Positions 16,103 to 24,576 of a DNA stretch of 30,997 bases are shown here, piece by piece. This DNA is from Myxococcales bacterium (GTDB lineage: Bacteria > Myxococcota > Polyangia > HGW-17 > SLPX01), in assembly GCA_007131745.1 (NCBI GenBank), contig SLPX01000091.1, positions 1 through 30,997 of the forward strand, given 5' to 3'. The stretch's first letter is position 1; the number at the start of each line of letters is the position of its first letter. The notes beneath the pieces are model-generated. The model saw only the letters and a program-made list of their open reading frames with translations, was not told the origin of the DNA and ran no database searches. The translations under genes and the position numbers were made by a program.

Positions 16103-17231
16103 ATGAGTATCAACGAAGCTTTTGAAACGGCAAAGGAACTGCGTAAAAAACTGGCTGACCTTCGAGGTTATCTTTGACTTGGAAAGATGCCGGAAAAGAT
16201 TGCAGGAGTTGGAGCAACTCACATCGGATCCTTCTCTTTGGAATGATTCGGAAAACGCGCAGAAGCTCACCAAGGAGTTTGCCGACTGCAAGTCGATCGT
16301 CCGCGATTACGAGGCACAGGTGAAGGCTTTGGAAGATGCCGAGGTGCTATTGGAATTGGCGGATGAAGAGAACGATTCCGCTGCAGCGGACGAAGCGTTT
16401 GCTGCACTTAAGGGGGTGAGCAAGACACTTGAGGCGATGGAGTTCACCCGGATGCTTTCCGGGGACATGGATCACATGGGCGCCATGCTGAGCATCAACG
16501 CAGGTGCAGGAGGCGTGGAAGCGCGTGACTGGGCTGAGATGCTGCAGAGGATGTATCTTCGTTGGTGTGCAAGCCGGAATTACAAGACTGAAATCCTTGA
16601 CTATCAACCCGGAGAAGAAGCCGGGATAAACTCAGTCACGATTCTGGCGGAGGGAAAATATGCATACGGGTTTTTGAAAGCCGAGACAGGAGTGCACCGA
16701 CTTGTGAGGATATCGCCGTTCGACGCGAATGCGCGGCGGCATACTTCTTTTGCATCCGTATTCGTTTCCGCCGACTTGGATGAAACGATAGAAGTTGATA
16801 TCGAAGAAAAGGATCTCAGAATAGATGTTTACCGGGCGTCCGGAGCCGGTGGACAACATGTCAACAAGACTGAATCAGCGGTCCGCATCACTCATATGCC
16901 GACCGGAACAGTCGTGCAGTGTCAAAACGAAAGATCGCAACACAAGAACCGCTCGACCGCCATGCGGATGCTCAAATCCAGGTTGTACGAATTGGAGATG
17001 GCGAAACAGGAAGAGAAGATGGATGCCATCTATGCTGAAAAAAAGGCCATTGATTTTGGCAGTCAAATAAGATCTTACGTTTTGGCGCCGTACCAAATGG
17101 TCACGGATCTTCGCACGGAGTTGAAGGTGGGAAACGTCAACGCTGTGTTGGACGGCGACCTGGATGAATTCATCAATGCTTATCTCCTGCTTCAAGCAGG
17201 CCGCAAAGTAGCATCGGATTCAGCGGAATGA
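16103..17231 (+). CDS. prfB: peptide chain release factor 2, programmed +1 frameshift
   Basis: RF2 ends translation at UGA and UAA on the ribosome. The gene starts at ATG 16103 (AGGAG upstream), reads 24 codons to CTT, meets an in-frame TGA at 16175-16177, and shifts +1 so that GAC (16176-16178) is read next. The second frame then runs to 17231, giving about 375 residues. The slip site CTTTGAC is canonical, with a GAGG element 4 nt before CTT as the internal Shine-Dalgarno. The product shows the UGA-specific SPF tripeptide (RISPFDANARRH) and the catalytic GGQ (GAGGQHVNKTES). This is the classic autoregulation: low RF2 favours frameshifting. A simple frame finder would report only 16122-17231. 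lysS follows 37 bp downstream. Confidence 0.97.
16166..16178 (+). promoter_or_regulatory. prfB +1 recoding site
   Basis: The sequence GAGG-TTAT-CTT-TGA-C spans a Shine-Dalgarno-like GAGG, the slippery CTT codon and the UGA stop followed by C, a poor termination context. E. coli has AGGGGG three bases before CTT; here GAGG is four bases before it, so the geometry is slightly relaxed. Confidence 0.9.
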
Positions 17232-17268
17232 GTTCCGCCCGGTTGGGATATTCACCGTCCTTGATGCA

Positions 17269-18912
17269 ATGGAGGAGAAAACCAAAAAAATGACCCAGGG
17301 ATCAACTGAAAAGAAAACCGGAAAACATCCGGAAAAGCCGGAGAATCAGATCATCGTCGAAAAGAAGAGGAAGGTAAGGGAACTTCGAGAAGCGGGTATC
17401 AATCCCTATGCAAATGATTTCTCCTTAAACCACGATGATGTCCTTCGAGCAGCCTCCATGGATGTGAGCGTTCTGCCGGGTGAAGCCGAAATGAGGGATG
17501 ATGCGGAGATTTTCCGGGTCGGTGGTCGCGTTATGTCTGCTGCAAGATTCGGCAAGGCCGGTTTTTTTAAGATTCGTCACCGGGGGGCTGAACTCCAAGT
17601 TTATGTGAGGAAGGATAATATAGCGGAGGACGAGTTTATTGCGTTCAAAAAATGTGAAGTCGGGGACCATATAGGCGCTTCGGGGCCTTTGTTTCTTACG
17701 AACAAGGGTAAGTGTGCGCTCAAGGCGGTTGAATTTCGCTTGTTGACGAAGGCCGTGCGCCCATTGCCCGAGAAGTTTCACGGACTCAAGGATCCCGAAC
17801 TGAGATATCGCATGCGATACCTGGACATGGTGATGAATCCCGAGGTCGTGGAGGTTTTTCGCATCCGCGCGAAACTGATCCGGTATGTAAGGAGTTTCCT
17901 GGATCGGCTGGATTTCATTGAGGTTGAGACCCCCATGATGCATTCCCTGGTCGGCGGAGCGGCGGCCCGACCGTTTATTACTCGACATAATGCATTGGAC
18001 ATGGAGCTTTTCATGCGGATAGCTCCGGAATTGTATCTGAAGAGGTTGCTTGTCGGCGGTTTGGAACGGGTTTACGAGTTGGGTCGTTGCTTTCGGAACG
18101 AGGGGCTTTCCAGGCGTCACAATCCCGAGTTCACAATGCTCGAGTTTTACATGGCATATGCGACCTATGAGGATCTCATGGAACTCACCCAAAAACTCAT
18201 CGCCGGAGCAGTAAACGAAATTAAGGGATCGCACAAGGTCTTGGTTCCCTTGGGAGATGAGGACTCGGTTGAAGTTGATTTTACGCCGCCCTGGCCAAGA
18301 ATATCAGTGATAGATGCTACGATATGGGGGCTTCGCAAGCATGGGTTTACACCACCCGCCCGGGAGCAATGGCGGGATGAAGAAGCTTTGGGAGCCTTTA
18401 TAAAGGCGAATAAATTGGATGAGGGTGAAGAGGGCCTCGCCGTTGAACTGGCTTCGGCGGATGATTGGGGCAAAAGATTGGGCGCTCTGTTCGAAGCATT
18501 CGGGGAAAACGCCTTGCCGATGGAGCAACCGGTTTTTGTGGTGGATTATCCCGCGGCCGTTTCTCCTTTGAGCCGGAAGAAAGACGGTGATGACAGGCTC
18601 GTGGATCGGTTTGAGGTTTTCGCTGCAGGCCGGGAGATTGGAAACGCGTTTTCCGAACTGAACGACCCTGATGATCAGCGGGAGCGTTTCGTGAAACAGA
18701 TGGAACAAAAGAAGAGGGGCGCCGCGGAAACCATGGATTACGACGAAGATTATTGCCGTGCACTCGAGTTTGGTATGCCGCCTGCTGCAGGAGAGGGCAT
18801 AGGCATAGATCGCCTTGCCATGATTTTGTGCGGTTGCGGTTCGATTCGTGATGTAATTCTTTTTCCTCTTCTTCGACCTGAAGCGGGAGCGGCGGAAACC
18901 GGCCGGGAGTGA
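17269..18912 (+). CDS. lysS: lysyl-tRNA synthetase, class II
   Basis: LysRS charges tRNA-Lys in the cytoplasm. The OB-fold anticodon-binding domain covers about residues 75-190 (FRVGGRVMSAARFGKAGFF). The class II core follows: motif 1 near DFIEVETPMM, motif 2 YELGRCFRNEG with HNPEFTMLEFY, and motif 3 GIGIDRLAMIL near the C-terminus. SPLSRKK and GREIGNAFSELNDP are typical of bacterial LysRS. At 547 residues it is ~40 longer than usual, through a Lys-rich N-terminal tail. ATG 17269 gives the full frame; ATG 17290, 12 nt after GGAGGAG, is an alternative start. The order prfB-lysS-lol permease is common in deltaproteobacteria, to my knowledge. Confidence 0.96.
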   Translation: MEEKTKKMTQGSTEKKTGKHPEKPENQIIVEKKRKVRELREAGINPYANDFSLNHDDVLRAASMDVSVLPGEAEMRDDAEIFRVGGRVMSAARFGKAGFFKIRHRGAELQVYVRKDNIAEDEFIAFKKCEVGDHIGASGPLFLTNKGKCALKAVEFRLLTKAVRPLPEKFHGLKDPELRYRMRYLDMVMNPEVVEVFRIRAKLIRYVRSFLDRLDFIEVETPMMHSLVGGAAARPFITRHNALDMELFMRIAPELYLKRLLVGGLERVYELGRCFRNEGLSRRHNPEFTMLEFYMAYATYEDLMELTQKLIAGAVNEIKGSHKVLVPLGDEDSVEVDFTPPWPRISVIDATIWGLRKHGFTPPAREQWRDEEALGAFIKANKLDEGEEGLAVELASADDWGKRLGALFEAFGENALPMEQPVFVVDYPAAVSPLSRKKDGDDRLVDRFEVFAAGREIGNAFSELNDPDDQRERFVKQMEQKKRGAAETMDYDEDYCRALEFGMPPAAGEGIGIDRLAMILCGCGSIRDVILFPLLRPEAGAAETGRE

Positions 18913-18918
18913 CAGTTC

Positions 18919-20877
18919 GTGAGAAAATCGTTTGAATGGCTTGTAGCTTGGAAGTATCTGCGTGATCGTGAAAGGGCCAACTGGTCGGTTTTTGCAGTGG
19001 GACTGGTTTTGCTCTTTGCAGGCGGCGGGTTCGCCGTGATGACATGGTTGTTACCGGGTCCGGATGTTGCCCCTGACCTTTCAGCCGGCGGATTGCATAT
19101 ATCACACCTGACTTTCTATCTTGCTGTGGGCTTGATGGGGCTTGGCCTGCTCGTCACTCTTTTCGGATCCTGTCTTGCAGCCTTCAATTTGTTTACGACA
19201 ATATCCATATTCGGGGTTTTTCTGGGAGTAACGGCTTTGATAGTCGTCTTATCGGTCATGAGCGGTTTCGAAAGCGACCTGAAGGAGAAGATACTCGGAA
19301 ACAACGCTCATATCAGAATCAAGTCTGCAAGCGACGAATTGATTTCAGAAAAGAGACTTATTGGTTTGTTGGGGGGGGGGCGAATGGAGCCAGAGTCTGA
19401 AAGGGACGGAGACACAGATGTAGATCCGGAGATTTCCGATGAAAACACTGCTAACGGAGAACCGACGGAAGAAGACTCCGGAGGTATCAAAAAGGGTGGA
19501 GTCGAAGATAGTGGGTTCGACATTGAAATCGAAGGAATAGTTGCCATATCTCCGTACCTTCAGGCCGAAGTTGTGATAACCGGGCCGAAGACGCACATGG
19601 GTGTCTACCTAAAGGGCATTGTTCCCGATCGAGCGGACAAGGTTTCCGATTTAGGACAAAACATAGTGGAAGGTGTTCTTAGTAACCTGGAGCACCCGGA
19701 AAGATTGCGGTTTCTGTATTTTACAGATGAGTTTTTTGACGCTATTGATTTGTTGGACCCGTCAGGACAAGGTGAAGACACGGATCCGCCTCTATCGCTG
19801 GACCCAAAGGTTGAGACAATCAATGGATTTGAATCGCCCGGATGGGGTTCATTGCCTTTCAGAAACACCCATTCTGATTTGGATGAGAATGAAGAAAAGA
19901 GGGAAACCCCGAAGACATTGTCCGAGGTTCTTGACGACGACATAAGCGTCTTGCTTGGAGATGACTTCAGAAAGAAACCTTTTGTCGAAGACACGTTAGG
20001 TTTTCCGGGCAGAAGTGTTGCACATACGGAGAGGAGAGTTCTTCCGGGGATAGTTGTCGGCATGGAACTCGCCAGGACAGTCGGCTTGCGGTTGGGTGAT
20101 ACGGTGGATGTGGTTTCTTCTGATGGAGGCAGCCTCGGTCCCATGGGACCAATTCCGAGAATTCGGTCTTTTCGCGTAGCGGGTGTGTTTTTTTCCGGGC
20201 ACTACGAATTTGATACAAAGTACGCTTATGTGCGCTTGTCGGAAGCTCAGGATCTTCTGAAACAAGAGGGCATGATTACAGGTGTCGAGATTAGGGTCAC
20301 CGACATCAAAAAGGTTTCGCAGGTTGTCACTGCATTGAAAAGCCTTGTGATGTTGAACAGTTTGGCTTCCGGTGATGGAGAGACGCTGGATGAAGATGAT
20401 GCAATAGTAGTGCAATCCTGGCAACAGATACACAAGAACCTTTTTTCCGCTTTGAAACTCGAAAAGATTGTCATGTTTCTGGTTTTGGCGATCATTGTTT
20501 TGGTCGCCTCCTTCTCCATTGGATGCAATCTCATTATGATGGTCAGAAAAAAGAGAGGTGAGATCGCTACTTTGAAATCCTTGGGCGCGGCCAACCAGTC
20601 GATATACAGGATTTTTGTTATAGAGGGGGTATACATCGGATTCCTGGGAATGGTTCTGGGACTCGGAGTCGGCATGGGAGCATGCATGTTTCTGAAGTAT
20701 TTCGGTTTGCGACTGGATCCCGAGATCTATTACATGTCCAGGCTCCCTGTTCAAATCAATCCCGTGGATATTTTTGCGATATGTCTTGCGTGCCTGGGCA
20801 TAAGCTTTGCAGCCACTATTTATCCTGCCTGGCAGGCGGCACAGTTGCATCCGGTGGAAGCATTCAGAACAGAATAG
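18919..20877 (+). CDS. LolC/LolE-family lipoprotein-releasing permease with insertions
   Basis: An inner-membrane subunit that, with LolD, releases lipoproteins to the LolA carrier. FTTISIFGVFLGV, ALIVVLSVMSGFESDLKEKILG and the C-terminal FxsX-type domain (KRGEIATLKSLGAANQSIYRIFVIEGVYIGFLG) are characteristic. It differs from standard ~410-residue LolC/E in two ways. About 65 residues with two extra hydrophobic segments (residues ~18-90) sit between the KYLRDRE amphipathic helix and the first standard helix. The periplasmic domain also carries long acidic insertions (roughly residues 155-190 and 275-345). A run of ten G (19371-19380) begins the first insertion. The start is GTG 18919, six bases past the lysS stop, with GGAG upstream. 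No lolD ATPase follows. Confidence 0.9.
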   Translation: MRKSFEWLVAWKYLRDRERANWSVFAVGLVLLFAGGGFAVMTWLLPGPDVAPDLSAGGLHISHLTFYLAVGLMGLGLLVTLFGSCLAAFNLFTTISIFGVFLGVTALIVVLSVMSGFESDLKEKILGNNAHIRIKSASDELISEKRLIGLLGGGRMEPESERDGDTDVDPEISDENTANGEPTEEDSGGIKKGGVEDSGFDIEIEGIVAISPYLQAEVVITGPKTHMGVYLKGIVPDRADKVSDLGQNIVEGVLSNLEHPERLRFLYFTDEFFDAIDLLDPSGQGEDTDPPLSLDPKVETINGFESPGWGSLPFRNTHSDLDENEEKRETPKTLSEVLDDDISVLLGDDFRKKPFVEDTLGFPGRSVAHTERRVLPGIVVGMELARTVGLRLGDTVDVVSSDGGSLGPMGPIPRIRSFRVAGVFFSGHYEFDTKYAYVRLSEAQDLLKQEGMITGVEIRVTDIKKVSQVVTALKSLVMLNSLASGDGETLDEDDAIVVQSWQQIHKNLFSALKLEKIVMFLVLAIIVLVASFSIGCNLIMMVRKKRGEIATLKSLGAANQSIYRIFVIEGVYIGFLGMVLGLGVGMGACMFLKYFGLRLDPEIYYMSRLPVQINPVDIFAICLACLGISFAATIYPAWQAAQLHPVEAFRTE

Positions 20878-20911
20878 CAGGTTGTGAGGATGATTGCGGG
20901 AATGCTCAGGG

Positions 20912-20946
20912 CTGGATCGGCGTCCGAATCCAGGAGTTGTTTTTGA
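20912..20946 (+). terminator. possible terminator after the Lol permease gene
   Basis: CTGGAT (20912-20917) pairs with ATCCAG (20928-20933), followed by GAGTTG and a run of T. An overlapping larger pairing, AGGGCTG (20908-20914) with CAGCCCT (20949-20955), could form instead and reaches the end of the convergent kinase gene. Confidence 0.35.
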
Positions 20947-20954
20947 GTCAGCCC

Positions 20955-23282
20955 TCAGTTTCTGTTTTGGTTGGACGCCGCAGCTTCACTTACCGCTGAA
21001 AGAAGTGTTTCAGGATCGTATGGTTTTTTTATGTAGCCCGCGGACGCTTTGACCGAAAAGCGGTTCATGGCTTCCTTGTATGTGTATCCGCCGGAAAGAA
21101 TGATCGGAAGATCGGGTTTCAATTCGATCATTCGTTGGAGAGTTTCATCTCCGTCTCTTTGCGGTATCAGAAGGTCCAAAAGAACCGCGGTAATCGACTC
21201 GTTGTTTTGCTCCAGGGTCCGAATTCCTTCCCGGCTGTTAATGGCTGTAAGTACACGGTACCCGGCGGATTCCAAGATTTCTCTCGCCACCTCCATGACG
21301 TTTTTCTGGTATTCCACCACCAGTATTGTTCCCCAACCCCTCTCCACGGTTTGTTTCTCTTTGAATGCTGGAACCGGTCTTGAGATGGGTTTTACAATCT
21401 GCGGAAAATACACAGTCACCATTGTGCCTTTCTCAGGTTCGGTTTCTACGCTGACGGCGCCCTTGTGACTTCTTATAATGCCAAGCACTGCGGCCAGACC
21501 CATGCCTCTGCCGGTGAATTTCGTGGTGAAAAAGGGTTCGAACATCCGGTTCTTGATGGAATTATCCATTCCACATCCGGTATCCCTGATTTGTAAATAC
21601 GAATACATTCCATCAGAAAGCCCGTCGTCTACATAGGTCGAAGCCAGATCCTCCCTGGACATGAAAACAGATCCGGTTCTGACGTAGATGTTGGAGTCTT
21701 CCAATGTGCCTGCTTCGGCCGCGTTGATGATGAGGTTGATCACTATTTGCCGGATCTGAGTCGGATCCGCTTTGATGAACGGTGTGGTTCCATCGCTTTG
21801 CCAGTCGATTTCCTGGCCCTGTGTCATGGAAACCTGCAAAAGCCGCGACATTTCTTCGACTGTTTTTCCGAGATCGACCGGTTCCATGGATGTTTGGCCC
21901 TTCCCGGCATAGGCAAGCATCTGGTCGGTCAAGCCGGCCGCTCTCCGGGCCGCTGTTTCAATGCGTTGGAGATGCTTGAAAGAGCGTGAATCAGCACGCA
22001 TCTCGGTTTTTGCCAGGGCGGCGTTGCCAAGAATAACAACCAACAGGTTGTTGAAATCATGGGCCAAGCCTCCGGCCAGAACCTTCAGGCTCTGCAGTCG
22101 CTGTGTTTTGCGGATTTGTTCTTCCAGTCGCAAACGTTCTTGTTCCCTGTCCAAACGTTCGGTGATGTCACGAGCTATGCCGAGCACAGTCGGTGTTCGA
22201 TTTTCCCGCTCGATCAAGATGGCGTGGGCTTCAACCGGCAGATTTGTGCCGTCTGCTTTGAGCAGGTTGTATCGATGCCCGGTTTTGGGTTTCCCGGTCT
22301 CAATCATTTCGGCCATGTTTTCAAATGCGAATTCCTGGTCTTCTTTCGACAGGATGTCGTTGATGGACATGTCGCCGATCTTTGAAAGGGGTATTTGCAG
22401 ACTTTCGGAAGCCGAGCTGTTTGCGTATACAATTGTGCCGTCCATGGCCAGTTCATAGACAATGTCGGGAAGTGCGTCCAAGGTCTGTTGGAACCTCTTT
22501 TCAGAGTTTCTTAGGGCTTCCTCCGCCAGGTGGATATCCGTGGTTTCCAGAAATGAAACAAATACGCGATCCGGATCGGAGCAGAAAAAAGAAACATCGA
22601 AATGCTTATCGAGCCTCTTGTAATCCAGCTTGAAACGAATGACTTTCCCCGTCGTTGCATTAGTTGCATGTTTGACCAATGTTGATCCTATGTCGGGAAA
22701 TATTTCCGAAACACACTGTCCTACAACGAGATTCTTTCTCAATCCGATTGCCGATTCGAAAGCAATGTTGACATCGTTGACTTGAAAATCCCTGATTTCT
22801 CCTTCCGAATCGCGTATGGATTCAAGCATGACGCACCCGGTTTGTGCATGGGGAAATACGGTTTTCGCGATATCCAGAGTTGCCATGGGATTTTTCCGTC
22901 GGAGCGCGCACCTTTGTTGAATGCGTTTTTCGGCTAAAACAAGCCGGGCTTCAGCTTCCGATTCATCGCAAGGGTGACGAATGAAATCATCGGCGAAACA
23001 TTCAACAGCAGACATGATTTCCGTGACATTGTCGCCTGATGTTACAGCGAGAAAATAGGTGTCTTCGCCGAGGGGAACCGTGCGGAGTTTTTTGCTGAAT
23101 ACCAGCATATCTTCCTGCATGTCCGTTATATCAAGCGCAACAAGACCAAAGGGGTTTCTGCGGTGAAGTCCAAGAGCCTCTTTTTCTGAATGGGTGCAAA
23201 CAGAAGAGTAGCCTTGATTCTTGAAAAGAGTTTCAAAAAACCCCCTTACATCGGATCTTCCTGTCAGCACAAGCGCGCGCAA
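20955..23282 (-). CDS. hybrid sensor histidine kinase (receiver-PAS-PAS-kinase-receiver)
   Basis: A soluble 775-residue signalling kinase without membrane segments. Order: an N-terminal receiver-like domain (residues 1-120; Asp51 in VALDI); two PAS domains (~145-260 and ~265-385, the second with PDIVYELAMDGTIVYANSSA and a PAC-like GIARDITER); a kinase core with GGLAHDFNNLL (His408), INLIINAAEAG (N box), DTGCGMD and GRGMGLAAVLGI; and a C-terminal receiver (~650-770; Asp703 in VLLDLLIPQRDG, Lys in KKPYDP). In both receivers the usual acidic pair after strand 1 is eroded (LVLTGRSD and LVVEYQKN), so phosphorylation chemistry may differ. The start is TTG 23282 with GAGG 7 nt upstream. No partner regulator is adjacent; it converges on the Lol permease gene. 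Confidence 0.93.
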   Translation of the reverse strand: MRALVLTGRSDVRGFFETLFKNQGYSSVCTHSEKEALGLHRRNPFGLVALDITDMQEDMLVFSKKLRTVPLGEDTYFLAVTSGDNVTEIMSAVECFADDFIRHPCDESEAEARLVLAEKRIQQRCALRRKNPMATLDIAKTVFPHAQTGCVMLESIRDSEGEIRDFQVNDVNIAFESAIGLRKNLVVGQCVSEIFPDIGSTLVKHATNATTGKVIRFKLDYKRLDKHFDVSFFCSDPDRVFVSFLETTDIHLAEEALRNSEKRFQQTLDALPDIVYELAMDGTIVYANSSASESLQIPLSKIGDMSINDILSKEDQEFAFENMAEMIETGKPKTGHRYNLLKADGTNLPVEAHAILIERENRTPTVLGIARDITERLDREQERLRLEEQIRKTQRLQSLKVLAGGLAHDFNNLLVVILGNAALAKTEMRADSRSFKHLQRIETAARRAAGLTDQMLAYAGKGQTSMEPVDLGKTVEEMSRLLQVSMTQGQEIDWQSDGTTPFIKADPTQIRQIVINLIINAAEAGTLEDSNIYVRTGSVFMSREDLASTYVDDGLSDGMYSYLQIRDTGCGMDNSIKNRMFEPFFTTKFTGRGMGLAAVLGIIRSHKGAVSVETEPEKGTMVTVYFPQIVKPISRPVPAFKEKQTVERGWGTILVVEYQKNVMEVAREILESAGYRVLTAINSREGIRTLEQNNESITAVLLDLLIPQRDGDETLQRMIELKPDLPIILSGGYTYKEAMNRFSVKASAGYIKKPYDPETLLSAVSEAAASNQNRN

Positions 23283-23469
23283 AAAACCACCTCGTCAAAA
23301 TCTTCGACTTAACACATCCAATTCTTGTCTGTTTTTTTTCTTTTTCCCCTTCTCCCTTTTAATAAGAAATCTAGCAGTTAATGGACCATTGGGCAATAGA
23401 AACAAAAGTGCAGTTTTTTTTGTTACCGGATGTTTTTTTTGAGTCAACCCTACGCTTGATCATCACGTG

Positions 23470-24282
23470 TCAGCGAGGCGCGCAATACGCGTCGGTCAAT
23501 GAAGGGGCTTGATTTTCATCCGTTGCTGCATGGCGGCTGAAAAACGCTTGGACTGTTGGATCAGTGGAGGCCGAAAGCTCTACAAATGAACCGATTGCAG
23601 CTGCTTTTCCTTCGGCGAGCATTATTATTCTGTCGGAAAGTTTTTTGATGGATTCCAAGTCGTGACTGACTACCACCATCGCGCTGTTTTCCAGATTCTT
23701 GACTTTCACCAACAGTTCGTCGATTCCGGCCGCGACAATCGGATCCAGCCCTGAAGTGGGTTCATCGCATAGAAGCAGGTGTGGTTCCAACATCAAAGAT
23801 CTCGCAATGGCCACTCTCTTTCTCATGCCACCGGAAAGCTCGGATGGTTTCAAAGGCCCCGCCTTGGCCAGCCCGACCTGGGCCAACCTTGCCTTTACGA
23901 GACGTTTTATGGCTTCCAACGGAACATTTGTATGCATTTCCAACGGGAGAGACAGATTCTCTTCCACCGTAAGCGAGCCCAGCAAAGCTCCCGCCTGAAA
24001 AATAAGTCCCACTTTCTGCAAAAGCACCCGGCGTTGTTCGATCGGAATGGTCCACAAGTCCTCACCGAACAAAAACACCTTGCCCTCCATCGGTTCAAGA
24101 AGCCCAACCAGGCAACGCAGAACAGTCGATTTTCCGCATCCGCTGGACCCCACCAGGGCAAGCGTTTCCCCTTCATTCACGGTGAAACTCAAGTTCTCCA
24201 CCACGGCTTTCTCACCGTATCCTGCTTTCAGGTCAACCACGCGCAACGGCGGCGCTCCCGAACTTTGATAGGTCGCTTCCAT
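23470..24282 (-). CDS. MlaF-like ABC transporter ATP-binding protein
   Basis: An ABC ATPase of 270 residues closest by eye to the MlaF/Mce-associated class, which powers phospholipid or other lipid transport across the envelope. Walker A is GSSGCGKST (45-53); the Q-loop reads FQAGALLGSLTVEENL (95-110), the form typical of MlaF; the signature is LSGGMRKR (149-156); Walker B is LLLCDEPTSGLDP; and the H-loop is VVSHD. No MlaE permease, MlaD or MlaC is adjacent on either side, so partners must be elsewhere. The ATG at 24282 has GGGA just upstream. It is transcribed away from the LRR gene across a 294-bp gap and lies 187 bp upstream of the kinase gene on the same strand. Confidence 0.9.
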   Translation of the reverse strand: MEATYQSSGAPPLRVVDLKAGYGEKAVVENLSFTVNEGETLALVGSSGCGKSTVLRCLVGLLEPMEGKVFLFGEDLWTIPIEQRRVLLQKVGLIFQAGALLGSLTVEENLSLPLEMHTNVPLEAIKRLVKARLAQVGLAKAGPLKPSELSGGMRKRVAIARSLMLEPHLLLCDEPTSGLDPIVAAGIDELLVKVKNLENSAMVVVSHDLESIKKLSDRIIMLAEGKAAAIGSFVELSASTDPTVQAFFSRHAATDENQAPSLTDAYCAPR

Positions 24283-24293
24283 TGTTTTCCCGA

Positions 24294-24314
24294 CGGTTGA
24301 TCAGGGACCAACCG
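24294..24314. repeat. inverted repeat upstream of the MlaF-like gene
   Basis: CGGTTG (24294-24299) and CAACCG (24309-24314) form a 6-bp dyad with a 9-nt spacer, 12 bp before the MlaF-like start codon. It could be an operator or leader hairpin. Confidence 0.3.
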
Positions 24315-24366
24315 ATCCGTAAACGGCATTGTTCAAATTTACGTGCATGATTTTAACTCATAGAAG

Positions 24367-24389
24367 AAAACTCTACCAGGGAGTTTTTT
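24367..24389 (+). terminator. orphan intrinsic terminator in the MlaF-LRR divergent gap
   Basis: AAAACTC (24367-24373) pairs perfectly with GAGTTTT (24381-24387), and the T run continues to 24389. On the plus strand this looks like a rho-independent terminator, yet no plus-strand gene precedes it. It may end a short leader or small RNA, or act as an attenuator before the LRR gene. The rest of the gap (24390-24576) holds only a small AGCGC/GCGCT dyad near 24411-24423. Confidence 0.5.
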
Positions 24390-24576
24390 GACAATGAATC
24401 CTCAATCATGAGCGCTCGGCGCTGTCTGTAAAGAAAATGGAATGTTGATCAGAGTCTACATTACGACGTCTACCTCCAGTTTTTTGTGTCCGGGCAGAAA
24501 AAGTAAAACTGTACATGAATTATCACCAGCACTATTCTGCAGTATACCAATGCTGAATTATGCAAGGGCACCAACC

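Noticed and set aside
16122..17231. prfB as a simple open frame starting at 16122
   Set aside because: The true start is ATG 16103 in the other frame, with a +1 shift at the TGA 16175. The 16122 start lies inside the N-terminal coding part.
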